The notes: generated by a model from the sequence alone, not told the origin. DNA of 64,000 nucleotides from Candidatus Thiodubiliella endoseptemdiera (GCA_013416635.1 JACCHT010000001.1:1116001-1180000); one strand, 5' to 3'; positions 8,810 through 19,225 are shown, counted from the first letter of the stretch. Made by a program: numbers and translations.

Positions 8810-8856
8810 GTAAAATAGTAATAAATGGTATCGCAATTAAATAGGAGAAAATATAG

Positions 8857-10590
8857 ATGATTCAAGAAGGTGATTTACAAGAACGCTATACATCTACAGG
8901 GAAACACTCAGGATATGAGGTAGAATTAATTCATCGTGGTCTTAATGAAGTTAAGCACCTTTCTGCAAGGGATATGGATATTTTAGATGGAAAAATACAT
9001 AATCAAAAAAATTCATGGAAAAAGAAATGGGCGCTACAAATTGAACGACAAAAAAAAGAGAAAATTAAATTAGAGGGTATAGAAAAAAGCGAACAGGCAG
9101 AAAAAAAGACGGAAGCCGCAAAACAAGAGCTATCGAAAATTGAAAACATATTATTACATACGCTTGATATTGATGATGCTGTTGATTGGGATGAAATAAA
9201 GAATACATCGGCATACAGTGAAGCACCAGATTCTCATGAATTCATAGAGTATAAAGTTGAAAATGGTCGCCCAGAAAAAATTAAATCTATATCATTTCCA
9301 AAAGAGCCTGATAAATCATCATTTTTCAAATCAATTCCATTGTTTAAGACATTAATAGGACAAAAACAAAAGATTTTATCTTCACAAAATAAATCATATA
9401 CGCTTGCAATTGATGCATGGAATAAGGAAAAAAATTCAATAAATAAAGTGAATGATAAAAGAAATGAAAAGCTACAATTTGAGCTTAAAAGTTGGAAAAC
9501 AAGAGAAGAAAAGTATTTTGAAAAACAAAATACTTTTAATCGAAAAATAGATGAATTAAAAGACAAATATAGTGATAAGAATGCTGAAGCAATAGAAGAG
9601 TATTGTGAAATCGTTTTAAATAGCTCGGAGTATCCAGAGGAATTTCCAAAGGATTTTGATCTTCAATATAATTCAGAAAGTAGGATGTTGTTGATAGATT
9701 ATATTCTCCCTAACATAGACAATATCCCAAACCTAAATATAGTTAAGTATATTAAAACAAAAGATGAATTTACCGAAAAATATATAAGCCAGGCGGCACA
9801 TTCAAAGTTATTTGATGCGGCTGTATATCAAATTGCACTACGAACTCTACACGAAATATTTGAAGCTGATGTAATTGATGCAGTCGAATCTATAAATTTT
9901 AATGGCATCGTCAATGCTGTAAATCCAGCAACAGGTCATCTAGAATTAAATTGTATTATTTCAATACAAGTCCAAAAACAACCCTTCCTAGAAATTAATC
10001 TAGATAGTATCGACCCAAAACAGTGTTTCAAGTCTTTAAAAGGGGTTGGAAGTACTAAGTTAAGCTCATTGGTTTCTGTTAGACCTATTTTGGAGTTAGA
10101 TAAATCTGATAAGCGATTCAAAGATCATTATGAGGTAGCCTCGGGAATTGATGATAGCTGTAATCTCGCTGCAATGGATTGGGAGGACTTTGAACATTTA
10201 ATCAGGGAAATATTCGAAAAAGAATTTGCCGCGAACGGTGGTGAAGTAAAAGTGACGCAGGCATCATCTGATGGCGGAGTTGATGCGATAGCTTTTGATC
10301 CAGACCCAATTAGGGGCGGGAAAATAGTTATACAAGCAAAAAGATACACTAATACGGTTGGTGTTTCTGCTGTTAGAGATTTATATGGAACGGTATTGAA
10401 TGAAGGAGCAACAAAAGGAATTTTAGTTACTACCGCTGATTTTGGTCCTGATTCTTACAATTTTGTTAAAGATAAGCCCCTGACTTTATTAAGCGGAGGA
10501 AATCTACTTCACTTGTTAGAGAAACATGGTCATAAGGCAAAAATTGATATAAAAGAAGCAAAGAAAATACTTAAAGAACAAATGAACTAG
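8857..10590 (+). CDS. Mrr-type restriction endonuclease with long coiled-coil N-terminus
   Basis: A 577-residue protein. Residues about 1-250 are charged and rich in Lys/Glu with coiled-coil character; a mixed middle domain follows; residues about 445-560 form an Mrr_cat nuclease domain starting MDWEDFEHLIREIF. The PD-(D/E)xK core is present as DGGVDAIAF (catalytic Asp) and VIQAKRY (QxK). Mrr-type enzymes cut modified or foreign DNA, so it is a likely defence protein. RBS AGGAGA lies at 8841-8846. It stands alone between two attC-like sites, which makes it a cassette. AT content is high. The exact substrate is unknown. Confidence 0.8.
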   Translation: MIQEGDLQERYTSTGKHSGYEVELIHRGLNEVKHLSARDMDILDGKIHNQKNSWKKKWALQIERQKKEKIKLEGIEKSEQAEKKTEAAKQELSKIENILLHTLDIDDAVDWDEIKNTSAYSEAPDSHEFIEYKVENGRPEKIKSISFPKEPDKSSFFKSIPLFKTLIGQKQKILSSQNKSYTLAIDAWNKEKNSINKVNDKRNEKLQFELKSWKTREEKYFEKQNTFNRKIDELKDKYSDKNAEAIEEYCEIVLNSSEYPEEFPKDFDLQYNSESRMLLIDYILPNIDNIPNLNIVKYIKTKDEFTEKYISQAAHSKLFDAAVYQIALRTLHEIFEADVIDAVESINFNGIVNAVNPATGHLELNCIISIQVQKQPFLEINLDSIDPKQCFKSLKGVGSTKLSSLVSVRPILELDKSDKRFKDHYEVASGIDDSCNLAAMDWEDFEHLIREIFEKEFAANGGEVKVTQASSDGGVDAIAFDPDPIRGGKIVIQAKRYTNTVGVSAVRDLYGTVLNEGATKGILVTTADFGPDSYNFVKDKPLTLLSGGNLLHLLEKHGHKAKIDIKEAKKILKEQMN

Positions 10591-10638
10591 AAAATAATTA
10601 GGGTCAGAGTGTGATTAAATGGAAAATACTATAAAAAC

Positions 10639-10711
10639 ACCTAACAAATCATCCTAACCGACCGCTCGGTGTGCCCTTTGGGTAAACACATCGGCTGAAT
10701 TCAAGTTTATT
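10639..10711 (+). repeat. attC-like recombination site 2
   Basis: ACCTAACAAATCATCC repeats the left side of site 1 almost exactly. It is followed by ACCGACCGCTCGGTGT, a loop, and then ATCGGCTGAATTCAAGTTTA. The arms pair imperfectly and the right core (GTTTATT) departs from the consensus, so recombination activity is less sure than for site 1. It ends 13 bases before the next gene. Confidence 0.6.
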
Positions 10712-10724
10712 CAAAAAAATAAAA

Positions 10725-11525
10725 ATGCAAAAAATAGGCGACATACAAAAAATGCATACCACGCTTGAAGAAGGCAATGCAACATATCAATTGCCAATCG
10801 GTAACGAGATGGTGGCAATGAATGAATTAGTGGGGCAAGAAATATCGCTCACATTTAACGGCACAATCAGTTGCTCAAACTGTGGCGTAGCAACTAAAAA
10901 AAGTTATTCTCAGGGCTATTGCTTTCCGTGTTGTCGGGATTTGGCGCGTTGTGATTTGTGCATTATGAAACCTGAAACTTGCCATCATCACCTCGGCACT
11001 TGTCGTGAGCCGTTGTGGGGGCTGGACAATTGTTTTGCGCCGCACATTATTTATTTGGCAAATTCATCTGGTATTAAAGTTGGCATTACTCGCAAGGGTA
11101 ATATCCCCAGTCGTTGGATTGACCAAGGTGCTATAGCCGCTTTGCCAATACTTGAAGTAGATACACGACTTAAATCTGGGCAATTAGAGATGGCATTGAA
11201 AGACTTTGTAGCGGACAAAACCAACTGGCGAAAAATGCTGAAAAATGAAGTAGAAGAGGCGGATCTTGTGGCAATGAAAAATCAACTGTTGCCAAAAGTA
11301 TCAACCTTAATGATGGATTTGGATGCGGTAGAGTTAGACAATGAAGTGATAAAAATTAATTATCCTGTGGTAGAATATCCAGGCAAAATTACCTCGTTAA
11401 ACTTTGACAAAACGCCTGAAATTTCTGGCATTTTACGGGGCATTAAGGGGCAATATTTATTATTAGACACGGGCGTGCTTAATATTAGAAAATTTAGCTC
11501 ATATAATATTACACTAACTTATTAA
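10725..11525 (+). CDS. DUF2797 protein, Cys-rich
   Basis: 266 residues. The N-terminal half holds two Cys-pair sets, ISCSNCG and [14 protein letters not shown], then [19 protein letters not shown], as in the DUF2797 family, which should bind zinc or a metal. The conserved [19 protein letters not shown] follows at about 120, a GIY-YIG-like segment. The start at 10725 is chosen because [11 protein letters not shown] fits the family start; a later ATG at 10752 is possible. It is followed 10 bases later by the FKBP gene. Function unknown. Confidence 0.75.
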   Translation: MQKIGDIQKMHTTLEEGNATYQLPIGNEMVAMNELVGQEISLTFNGTISCSNCGVATKKSYSQGYCFPCCRDLARCDLCIMKPETCHHHLGTCREPLWGLDNCFAPHIIYLANSSGIKVGITRKGNIPSRWIDQGAIAALPILEVDTRLKSGQLEMALKDFVADKTNWRKMLKNEVEEADLVAMKNQLLPKVSTLMMDLDAVELDNEVIKINYPVVEYPGKITSLNFDKTPEISGILRGIKGQYLLLDTGVLNIRKFSSYNITLTY

Positions 11526-11535
11526 AGAAATACAA

Positions 11536-11859
11536 ATGGCAGAATTACAAATAGAAGATATTGAGACTGGTAAAGGCAAGGCTTGTAAGGCGGGAGATTT
11601 TATATCTATGCATTATACGGGTTGGTTGACGAATGGCAAAAAATTTGATTCAAGTGTTGATAGAAACGAACCTTTTGATTTTAAACTCGGCGTAGGGCAA
11701 GTAATTTCCGGCTGGGATCAAGGTATTGAAGGTATGAAAATCGGCGAAAAACGCAAATTGACGATTCCCTCAAAATTGGCTTATGGTGAGTTTGGTGCGG
11801 GACCTATTCCACCGAGTGCTACGATTATTTTTGAAGTTGAATTATTAAAAATTAAATAA
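11536..11859 (+). CDS. FKBP-type peptidyl-prolyl cis-trans isomerase
   Basis: 107 residues, one complete FKBP domain without a signal peptide, so cytoplasmic. Landmarks: [35 protein letters not shown] and [14 protein letters not shown], which include the active-site Tyr, Phe, Val-Ile and Trp positions. The enzyme isomerises Xaa-Pro bonds in folding proteins. The gene lies between DUF2797 and alaC with very short gaps, so it is probably in one transcript. Confidence 0.93.
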   Translation: MAELQIEDIETGKGKACKAGDFISMHYTGWLTNGKKFDSSVDRNEPFDFKLGVGQVISGWDQGIEGMKIGEKRKLTIPSKLAYGEFGAGPIPPSATIIFEVELLKIK

Positions 11860-11860
11860 A

Positions 11861-13048
11861 ATGAATGAAGATTTCCCACGAATAAAAAGATTGCCTGCTT
11901 ATGTGTTTGCTATTACCAATGAATTGAAGGCGGAGGCGCGAGCGCGAGGTGAGGATATTATTGATTTTGGGATGGGCAATCCTGATCAGCCGACGCCTGA
12001 CCATATTGTGGAAAAATTGGTAGAGGCGGCGCGGCGCACGAATACGCATCGGTATTCGACTTCTAGGGGGATTCCACGGTTGCGTCAGGCGATTTCGCAT
12101 TGGTATAAAAGGCGTTTTGATGTTGATATTGACTCAGAAACTGAGGCGATTGTTACGATTGGCTCTAAAGAGGGGTTGGCAAATTTGGCACAGGCGGTGG
12201 TGGGGAATGGTGATACAGTTTTGGTGCCTAATCCTGCTTATCCCATTCATCCGTATGGGTTTGTGATTGCGGGGGCGGATATTCAGCATGTGCCGTGTGG
12301 GCCGGAGGATGATTTTTTTGCAGAATTGGAACGCTCGATTAAAAACACTTTTCCAAAGCCAAAAATGTTAGTGCTTAATTATCCGTCCAATCCAACCACG
12401 GAATGTGTGGAATTGGAATTTTTTGAAAAAGTGATTGAGATTGCCAAAGCACATAAAATTTGGGTGATTCAGGATTTGGCGTATGCGGATATTGTGTTTG
12501 ACGGTTATGTAGCACCGAGTATTTTGCAGGTGGAAGGGGCTAAGGATATTGCGGTGGAGTTTTTCTCATTGTCAAAAAGTTACAATATGCCCGGTTGGCG
12601 AGTGGGCTTTATGGTGGGTAATGCAACCTTGGTGGCAGCGTTGGCAAAGATTAAATCTTATTTGGATTATGGTATGTTTACGCCGATTCAGGTGGCAGCG
12701 ATTGAGGCGTTAGAAGGCGACCAAACTTGCGTCAAAGAGATTTCAAATATGTATCAGGATAGGCGTGATGTGTTGTGCGAAGGGCTAAATGCTATTGGCT
12801 GGACGGTAACACCACCTAAGGCGACGATGTTTGTGTGGGCAAAAATTCCTGAATTTTATCAGGCGATGGGCTCGTTAGAATTTACCAAAAAATTATTAAA
12901 TGTGGCAAAAGTGGGGGTATCACCGGGGATTGGTTTTGGTGAATATGGGGATAAATTCGTGCGTTTTGGCTTGATTGAAAATGAACATCGCACTCGTCAG
13001 GCGATACGCGGCATCCGTGAAATGTTTAAACAAGACGGGGTATCGTGA
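11861..13048 (+). CDS. alaC: Alanine transaminase AlaC-like, PLP-dependent
   Basis: 395 residues of class-I aminotransferase type. The PLP lysine is Lys239 in [21 protein letters not shown] and the phosphate-binding SLSKS region are present. The start [20 protein letters not shown] and the length match AlaC (formerly YfdZ), which makes alanine from pyruvate and glutamate. The gene starts one base after the FKBP stop, and the next gene starts on GTGA within its stop, so it lies in a tight operon. Confidence 0.88.
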   Translation: MNEDFPRIKRLPAYVFAITNELKAEARARGEDIIDFGMGNPDQPTPDHIVEKLVEAARRTNTHRYSTSRGIPRLRQAISHWYKRRFDVDIDSETEAIVTIGSKEGLANLAQAVVGNGDTVLVPNPAYPIHPYGFVIAGADIQHVPCGPEDDFFAELERSIKNTFPKPKMLVLNYPSNPTTECVELEFFEKVIEIAKAHKIWVIQDLAYADIVFDGYVAPSILQVEGAKDIAVEFFSLSKSYNMPGWRVGFMVGNATLVAALAKIKSYLDYGMFTPIQVAAIEALEGDQTCVKEISNMYQDRRDVLCEGLNAIGWTVTPPKATMFVWAKIPEFYQAMGSLEFTKKLLNVAKVGVSPGIGFGEYGDKFVRFGLIENEHRTRQAIRGIREMFKQDGVS

Positions 13049-13884
13049 GATTTTCTGCTGAAGAATTTTCACAATCAAAACACAAACGCTTAACACTGTT
13101 AGGTATGTCGGGGGTAGGCAAAACGCATTTGTCAAAACTGCTCTCTGCGGATGAAAAATGGTATCACTACTCTGGTGATTATCGCATTGGTGCCGAGTAT
13201 TTAAACGATGCTATTTTGTCTAATATTAAACACAAAATTCGACAAGATGAAGACCTAGCAGAATTATTAAATAACGACTCAATTCGGGTAAAAAATCACA
13301 TCACTTTTGACAATCTATCTTCGGTATCGAGTTTTTTAGGTAAAGTCGGCAATCCTGAGCAAGGCGGTTTACCGATTGATGAATTTATTAGGCGACAAGC
13401 TTTATTTTATCAGGCAGAAACACTTTCTATGTTAGATGTTCCAGCGTTTATTGAGCGTGCTAAAGCCAAGGGTTTTAATCATTTTATTAATGATGCAGGA
13501 GGTAGTTTATGTGAATTGGACGATGATAAAGTTTACCAATCATTAGCTGAAAATACACTTATTGTTTATATCCGTGCTAATGAAAACAATGAATTTGCTT
13601 TGATTGAACGCGCAAAAAACAAACCCAAACCTTTGTATTACAACCAAGAGTTTTTGAAAAAACAACTCGATATTTACTTGCAAGAAAACCAATTGATTTA
13701 TGCGGCACAAATTAATCCTGATGAATTTGTACGCTGGATTTTCCCACGCCTGCTTGAACATCGAAAGCCCAAATATGAGGCAATTGCCCAACAATACGGC
13801 TACACTATTAACAGTGAAGATTTGTATCAATGCCAAAATGCCAACGAAGTATTTGAACTGATAGGGGCGACACTATGCCGTTAA
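13045..13884 (+). CDS. P-loop ATPase of unknown function
   Basis: 279 residues with Walker A GMSGVGKT at 20-27 and no other motif that I recognise. The start is a GTG at 13045 overlapping the alaC stop; no better start precedes the Walker motif. The protein is conserved in style (no signal peptide, soluble) and looks like a kinase or ATPase. The next gene, metA, starts 10 bases before its stop, so expression is coupled to methionine synthesis, but that says little about its role. Confidence 0.7.
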   Translation: MRFSAEEFSQSKHKRLTLLGMSGVGKTHLSKLLSADEKWYHYSGDYRIGAEYLNDAILSNIKHKIRQDEDLAELLNNDSIRVKNHITFDNLSSVSSFLGKVGNPEQGGLPIDEFIRRQALFYQAETLSMLDVPAFIERAKAKGFNHFINDAGGSLCELDDDKVYQSLAENTLIVYIRANENNEFALIERAKNKPKPLYYNQEFLKKQLDIYLQENQLIYAAQINPDEFVRWIFPRLLEHRKPKYEAIAQQYGYTINSEDLYQCQNANEVFELIGATLCR

Positions 13885-14930
13885 TTGCACATTCTAGCCT
13901 GCCCTCTTTTAAGCGACTTCAACAAGAGGGCGAGACGGTGTTAAGCAAAGACCGTGCTAATAATCAAGTCATTCGTGAATTGCATATCGGGTTATTAAAT
14001 ATGATGCCAGACCCTGCACTTGAAGCAACTGAGCGGCAATTTTTCCGCCTGATTGGGCATTCTAACCAAATTGCACAGTTTTATCTGCACCCCTTTACCC
14101 TGGCCTCTATTCAGCGTGGTGAAAAAGCACAAAAACATATTAATGCATATTATCAGGATTTTGATGAAATCAAGGCACAAGGCTTAGATGCGTTGATTAT
14201 TACAGGCGCCCATGTGGAAGAGGCTAACCTTGAAAAAGCACCTTTTTACCAACAACTCAAAGAAGTATTGACATGGTCTTATGACAATGTTACCTCAACA
14301 CTATGTTCATGTTTGGCAACTCACGCTGTGCTGGAATTTCGTTACGGACAAAAACGCCAGCCTATTGGCAAAAAATGTTGGGGCATTTTTCCGCATCAAG
14401 TATTAAACCGAAGCCACCCACTGATGAATGGGGTAAATACGCGTTTTGATGTGCCACATTCTCGTTTTAATAAAATCTCAAAGGCACAATTTGAATCCGC
14501 AGGCATTAAAATCTTAGTCGATAGCAAAGTTGGCGCACACTTATGTGTGAGTGAGGATTTACTTAGAATTGTATTTTTTCAAGGACATCCAGAATACGAC
14601 ACTATCAGTATGTTGAAAGAATATAAACGAGAAGTTATTGCCTATTTAACAAAAACACGCACCGATTATCCACCACTTCCCGAACATTATTTTTGCGAGC
14701 AAAATAAGGCCATTTTGAATGAATTTAAAGTCAAATTATTGGCAGGTGAATTTAAAATCAGTGATTTTCCTGAGACCTTAATTAGCCAAACTTTAGACAA
14801 TACTTGGCACGATGCTGCTACTGCTATTATCAATAATTGGATTGGTTGCGTCTATCAAGTTACGCATAAAGAAGTGGGCAAACCGTTTATGGAAGGTATT
14901 GACCCACACGACCCGCTTAGGTTGAAGTAG
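13875..14930 (+). CDS. metA: Homoserine O-succinyltransferase (MetA family)
   Basis: 351 residues. It catalyses acyl transfer from an acyl-CoA to homoserine, the first step of methionine synthesis. The MetA family features are visible: IGLLNMMPDPALEATERQFF near the start, the nucleophile Cys146 in CSCLATHA, and GHPEYD with His238 and Glu240. The region after Cys (LATHA) differs from E. coli (WAAQA) but fits proteobacterial relatives. Acyl choice (succinyl or acetyl) cannot be read with certainty. Overlaps neighbouring genes on both sides. Confidence 0.88.
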   Translation: MPLIAHSSLPSFKRLQQEGETVLSKDRANNQVIRELHIGLLNMMPDPALEATERQFFRLIGHSNQIAQFYLHPFTLASIQRGEKAQKHINAYYQDFDEIKAQGLDALIITGAHVEEANLEKAPFYQQLKEVLTWSYDNVTSTLCSCLATHAVLEFRYGQKRQPIGKKCWGIFPHQVLNRSHPLMNGVNTRFDVPHSRFNKISKAQFESAGIKILVDSKVGAHLCVSEDLLRIVFFQGHPEYDTISMLKEYKREVIAYLTKTRTDYPPLPEHYFCEQNKAILNEFKVKLLAGEFKISDFPETLISQTLDNTWHDAATAIINNWIGCVYQVTHKEVGKPFMEGIDPHDPLRLK

Positions 14931-15955
14931 TGCATCTAATCTCTAAACCACTATTGAAGTGGTTTGACCAATTCGGTCGTCATTCTTTGCCATGGCAAGC
15001 GTCAAATAGTAGCCCAGTTAACCCTTACCTTGTATGGTTAAGCGAGATTATGCTACAACAAACCCAAGTTATCACAGTGATTGAGTATTTTAATAATTTT
15101 ATTCAACATTTTCCAGATTTAACCGCACTTGCTAACGCCGATGAAGATGCTGTTTTGGCACAATGGGCAGGGTTAGGCTATTACGCTAGAGCCAGAAATT
15201 TACACAAATGTGCCAAAATTGTTGTTACACAATATCAAGGGAAATTTCCAAAAACATTAAAGCAAATGATTTCCCTGCCAGGTATCGGTGAATCTACTGC
15301 AGGGGCAATTTTATCCATCAGTTTTGGGCAAAACCACGCTATTTTGGATGGCAATGTTAAACGGGTTTTGGCTCGCTACCACCAAGTTAAAGGGCATTAC
15401 GGGCAAATAGCTACAATTAATGAATTATGGCATTTGGCACGACAACATACCCCCAACACCTGCAACGCCGATTATACGCAGGCAATTATGGATTTAGGTG
15501 CGACCTTATGCACACGAAGTAAGCCTGACTGTGAACGATGCCCACTTGCACCGCATTGTTTAGCTAAAAAATACGACACACAAAGCCAATACCCCAACCC
15601 AAAACCGAAAAAAATCAAACCCACTCGCACAACCACAATGCTGATTTATCGCAATGAAAAAAAAGGTATTTATTTAGAAAAACGCCCTAAAAAAGGTATT
15701 TGGGGCGGGCTATGGAGTCTTGTAGAGTGTGAAAATGACGAAAAAATTATCGCTCAAACTATCAAAGAATTTGATACCAACGCTCGCATACAAACAAAAT
15801 TACCAATAATAAAACACTCATTTACCCATTATCATTTAATAATTACCCCAATTGTAGTGAATTGCACAGACGCAGCATCCACTTTTCAATCTATTGCCCA
15901 ATTAAAAGTCGGCTTACCCGCACCTGTGAAGAAAATCCTCGCCCAATTAGACTAA
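14930..15955 (+). CDS. mutY: A/G-specific adenine glycosylase
   Basis: 341 residues. Removes A opposite 8-oxoG in base-excision repair. Order: endonuclease-III-like helix-hairpin-helix domain with SEIMLQQTQV (catalytic Glu), LPGIGESTAGAIL (HhH), ILDGNVKRVLAR (catalytic Asp), then the 4Fe-4S cluster C-x6-C-x2-C-x5-C in CTRSKPDCERCPLAPHC, and a NUDIX-like C-terminal domain that reads 8-oxoG. Start is GTG at 14930 overlapping the metA stop. Confidence 0.93.
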   Translation: MHLISKPLLKWFDQFGRHSLPWQASNSSPVNPYLVWLSEIMLQQTQVITVIEYFNNFIQHFPDLTALANADEDAVLAQWAGLGYYARARNLHKCAKIVVTQYQGKFPKTLKQMISLPGIGESTAGAILSISFGQNHAILDGNVKRVLARYHQVKGHYGQIATINELWHLARQHTPNTCNADYTQAIMDLGATLCTRSKPDCERCPLAPHCLAKKYDTQSQYPNPKPKKIKPTRTTTMLIYRNEKKGIYLEKRPKKGIWGGLWSLVECENDEKIIAQTIKEFDTNARIQTKLPIIKHSFTHYHLIITPIVVNCTDAASTFQSIAQLKVGLPAPVKKILAQLD

Positions 15956-15964
15956 AATAACCCA

Positions 15965-16891
15965 ATGAATTTAATCCGCGGACTACACAATCTAAAACCA
16001 CAACAAGGCACTGTTGTTACTATCGGCAACTTTGACGGCGTGCATACAGGACACCAAAAAATCATCACCCGCCTAATTGAAAAATCAAAAGCACTGGGCA
16101 TACCTTCTGTGTTGATTTCTTTCCTACCAACACCACAAAGTTTTTTTAATCACCCGCAGGCATCATTAAACAGTTTTAAGGAAAAACACCATTTATTATC
16201 TAAATTAGGCTTGGATATCCATCTTATTATTCACTTCAATCAAGCATTTTCTCAATTAGAAGCGGTTGATTTTGTGCAAAAAATTCTATTGGATAAATTA
16301 GCAATGAAACACTGCCTAATCGGCGATGACTTCCGCTTTGGTAAAGACAGAGTAGGTGATTTTGAATTATTGCAACGCCTATCAAAAACCAACAATTTCA
16401 GCGTAGAAAATACACCGAGTGTCCTATGCGACAATCATCGCGTCAGTAGTTCCAACATCCGCACCTACTTAAATCAAGGCAAACTGCACCTAGCAACACA
16501 AATGTTAGGCCGTGAATTTTCTATCACTGGCAAAATTATTCACGGACTTAAAAACGGTCGAAAAATTGGCTTCCCCACCATTAACCTCCCAATTAAACGC
16601 AAAATCAGCCCCATTCACGGCATTTTTGCCGTTACCGTTGAAATCGAAGGAAAAACCCATCAAGGCGTATGCAATATCGGCAATCGCCCCATAATCGGCG
16701 GTAAAAAAACGCTACTAGAAGTGTTTTTATTTGATTTTAATCGCACTATTTACGGACTTCAAGCCAAAACCACTTTTAAACACAAGATTAGAGACGAAGC
16801 AAACTTTGATGATTTTGAAACATTAAAACAACAAATCAAACACGATGTTAACGCTGCTAAAAATTACTTTACCAACCAATCCCAATGCTAA
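15965..16891 (+). CDS. ribF: Bifunctional riboflavin kinase / FAD synthetase
   Basis: 308 residues. Makes FMN from riboflavin and FAD from FMN. The N-terminal nucleotidyltransferase domain has GNFDGVHTGHQKII; the C-terminal flavokinase domain has GRKIGFPTINL and GVCNIGNRP. Length is normal. It overlaps the start of the next gene by 7 bases. Confidence 0.94.
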   Translation: MNLIRGLHNLKPQQGTVVTIGNFDGVHTGHQKIITRLIEKSKALGIPSVLISFLPTPQSFFNHPQASLNSFKEKHHLLSKLGLDIHLIIHFNQAFSQLEAVDFVQKILLDKLAMKHCLIGDDFRFGKDRVGDFELLQRLSKTNNFSVENTPSVLCDNHRVSSSNIRTYLNQGKLHLATQMLGREFSITGKIIHGLKNGRKIGFPTINLPIKRKISPIHGIFAVTVEIEGKTHQGVCNIGNRPIIGGKKTLLEVFLFDFNRTIYGLQAKTTFKHKIRDEANFDDFETLKQQIKHDVNAAKNYFTNQSQC

Positions 16892-17649
16892 ACACACTAC
16901 AAAACACCCTACTCAAACTACACAACAACAAACTATTTGAATTCAGTGTCATTGGCGTTATTATCCTATCCTCACTATTAATCGGCGTTAAAACCTACGA
17001 TCTAAATACCAACTATCTACTAATTTTAGAAGTATTAGACACAAGCGTAACCGTCTTTTTCTTAGCCGAAATCCTACTACGATTCACCACCTGCACCCAC
17101 AAAAAACGCTTCTTCCACAACGCCTGGAATATATTCGACACCCTCATCGTAACCATCAGCCTAATCCCCATCGACCAAAGCGAATACGCCCTACTAGCCC
17201 GCCTAATCCGCATTTTCCGAGTATTACGCCTAATCAGCGCCATCCCCGAATTACGCCTACTGGTCAACGCCCTACTCAAAGCCCTACCATCAATGGGCTA
17301 TGTACTCCTCCTAATGTTCATCCTATTCTATATGTATGCCGCTGTCGGCAGCTTTATTTTCGAATCCATCAACCCAGTCCTATGGGGCGACATTTCCATC
17401 TCTATGCTCACCCTATTCCGCATCGTTACTTTCGAAGATTGGACAGATGTCATGTATGAAACCATGGCAATACACCCATGGTCATGGCTATATTACCTCT
17501 CATTCATCTTCTTCAACGCCTTCGTATTCCTCAATATGATGATCGGCATTGTCATCGATAAAATGCAACAAGAACACAACAACGAAGAAGAAGGCGTCCA
17601 CGAACGCCTAAAACGCATTGAGCAAAAATTAGACACCTTGTCAAAATGA
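16885..17649 (+). CDS. Voltage-gated-type bacterial cation channel with Ca-channel-like filter
   Basis: 254 residues with six membrane helices as in one repeat of NaChBac/NavAb channels. S4 has regularly spaced arginines (ARLIRIFRVLRLISAIPELR). The pore loop reads FRIVTFEDWTDVMYE, filter T182-F-E184-D185-W-T-D188. NavAb has TLESWSM, while the calcium-selective CavAb mutant has TLDDWSD, so the extra acidic residues suggest Ca permeation. A short coiled coil (HERLKRIEQKLDTL) closes the protein, as in the family. Overlaps ribF. Ion choice is inferred. Confidence 0.85.
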   Translation: MLNTLQNTLLKLHNNKLFEFSVIGVIILSSLLIGVKTYDLNTNYLLILEVLDTSVTVFFLAEILLRFTTCTHKKRFFHNAWNIFDTLIVTISLIPIDQSEYALLARLIRIFRVLRLISAIPELRLLVNALLKALPSMGYVLLLMFILFYMYAAVGSFIFESINPVLWGDISISMLTLFRIVTFEDWTDVMYETMAIHPWSWLYYLSFIFFNAFVFLNMMIGIVIDKMQQEHNNEEEGVHERLKRIEQKLDTLSK

Positions 17650-17738
17650 ACCCATCAGCCTAACCGTCCGCCCTAGATTGATTGAGCAATATATTGAGTT
17701 GGAGTGGTAATGGAGCAGTTATCAAGCAAGTCTTATTG

Positions 17739-18511
17739 TTACTTTAATCTAGCATAATTTTCGCAACCTTTTGCAATCTTTAAATCACAAGCCTTACCAA
17801 TTAATCAAGCTTTATTGATACTCTTTAAAACGTTTAAGCCTGCCTTCATACATAAACCCAAGATTAGAACAACCCAAGCCACATTCAAATCACAAGCCTT
17901 TTGGAAAACTTAACTGCTTTGAAATCATCTTGTTTAACGCCTTTGCCTTTTCTATACATAATCCCAAGATTAGAACAACCCTTGCCATCATTCAAATCAC
18001 AAGCCTTTTGGTAAAACTTAACTGCTTTGAAATCATCTTGTTTAACGCCTTTGCCTTTATCATACATAACCCCAAGATTAAAACAACCCAAGCCATCATT
18101 CAAATCACAAGCCTTTTGGTAAAACTTAACTGCTTTGAAATCATCTTGTTTAACGCCTTTGCCTTTTCATACATAACCCAAGATTAAAACAACCCCGCCA
18201 TCATTCAAATCACAAGCCTTTTGGTAAAACTTAACTGCTTTTAAATCATCTTGTTTAACGCCTTTGCCTTTTTCATACATAGTCCCAAGAACAGCACAAC
18301 CCAAGCCATTATCCAAATCACAAGCCTTTTGGAAAAACTTAACTGCTTTGACATAATCTTGTTTAACGCCTGTGCCTTCGAAATACGCAGCCCCAAGAAC
18401 AGCACACTCAAGACCTGTATTACATTCATCTGTTATTGATTTTGCGTTGGCAGTTGATAGTGTACTGGCTAGTATTAAAATTGTAAGCGTTGTTTTTATG
18501 AAATTTTTCAT
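17739..18511 (-). pseudogene. Sel1-repeat secreted protein, copy A, frameshifted
   Basis: Begins with a signal peptide (MKNFIKTTLTILILASTLST, cut after NAK) and then Sel1 repeats of 36 residues: CAVLGTMYEKGKGVKQDDLKA and the like. One indel at about 18190 separates an open part (18167-18511) from the rest (17885-18103), and another lies near 17900. DNA repeats are 108 bases long with about five copies. Sel1 repeats mediate protein-protein contact. A paralogue with the same design lies at 39763-40325 at the other end of the island. Confidence 0.75.
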
Positions 18512-18539
18512 TGTTATTTCCTAGGTATTAAGTTAAAAA

Positions 18540-18563
18540 AGTCCCAATAAATTGGGAACTTGT
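18540..18563 (-). terminator. Rho-independent terminator behind the gene at 18581-19205
   Basis: On the minus strand, GTTCCCAAT pairs with ATTGGGAC and is followed by six T. The same hairpin is repeated at 40352-40376 next to the second Sel1 gene. Confidence 0.65.
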
Positions 18564-18580
18564 CTCTCATTTTATAGTAA

Positions 18581-19205
18581 TTAGGTAATGGCGAAGGAGA
18601 GGCTGGGGCTGAAAGTGCCGACTTCGCCATTGGTAATGCCATAGCGAGAGATGATGTGGCAGAATTGTCCTGTTTGGTTGGGGTCGAAGGTGAGTTTTAG
18701 GGTGGCAGTTTTGGTGGTTTTGTGGTTGGAATAAATGAGGGTGTCGATGGGTTCGCGGATGTTGTTGATGACCCATTGCCAATCGATGATGTCAATGCGA
18801 TCGGGGAGGCTGGGGCGGGTGCCTTGGTCGTGGCTGGCGGCGTGGTGGGCGGTAATGCGGGCGATTAGGTGTTCGATGTGTTCGAGTTTTAGGGTGGGGG
18901 TGGGGTGGGGTGTGGGAGGTGCGGGGTTTGTCTTGGTGGATGAAGAGGGAGGCGTAGTCTTGTTCGGTGAGGGTGGCTTTTTTGCTGATTTTAATGGTGG
19001 TGCGTAGGTGGAGAATCCAGGCGTTAATCTCTTTGAAGTCGGCTTGGATTTGTTGGGTAATGGCATGGGTGCGTCTGGCGGGGTCGGTGTAGAGGGCGAT
19101 GTCGTTGTTGAGTTGGGTTTTGTAGGCGTTGAATTGGGTGAGTTGGGCGTTGTCTATGCCGAGTTCGACTTGTTTTTCGGAGGTGGCGTAGATGTAGGCA
19201 TCCAT
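18581..19205 (-). pseudogene. Conserved hypothetical protein, one frameshift
   Basis: The first part (from ATG at 19205, MDAYIYATSEKQVELGID) and the last part (LKLEHIEHLIARITAHHAAS to SFSPSLSFAIT) lie in different frames and join near 18925, in a G-rich run. Together they would make about 207 residues. The N-terminal half is helical, the C-terminal part contains DWQWVINNIREPIDTLIYSN and looks beta-rich. I do not recognise the family. The last few codons are repeated at 40399-40418 beside the second Sel1 gene. Confidence 0.55.
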
Positions 19206-19225
19206 TGTGTTTATTTCGTTATTGA

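Noticed and set aside
9234-10349. Minus-strand ORFs inside the Mrr-type gene
   Set aside because: Shadows of a well-supported nuclease gene; no own start signals.
8753-10711. Complete integron platform
   Set aside because: No integrase or attI is visible in the window, so only cassette sites are claimed.
17739-18420. 108-bp repeats as a CRISPR-like array
   Set aside because: They encode Sel1 repeats of 36 residues; the spacing is due to protein repeats.
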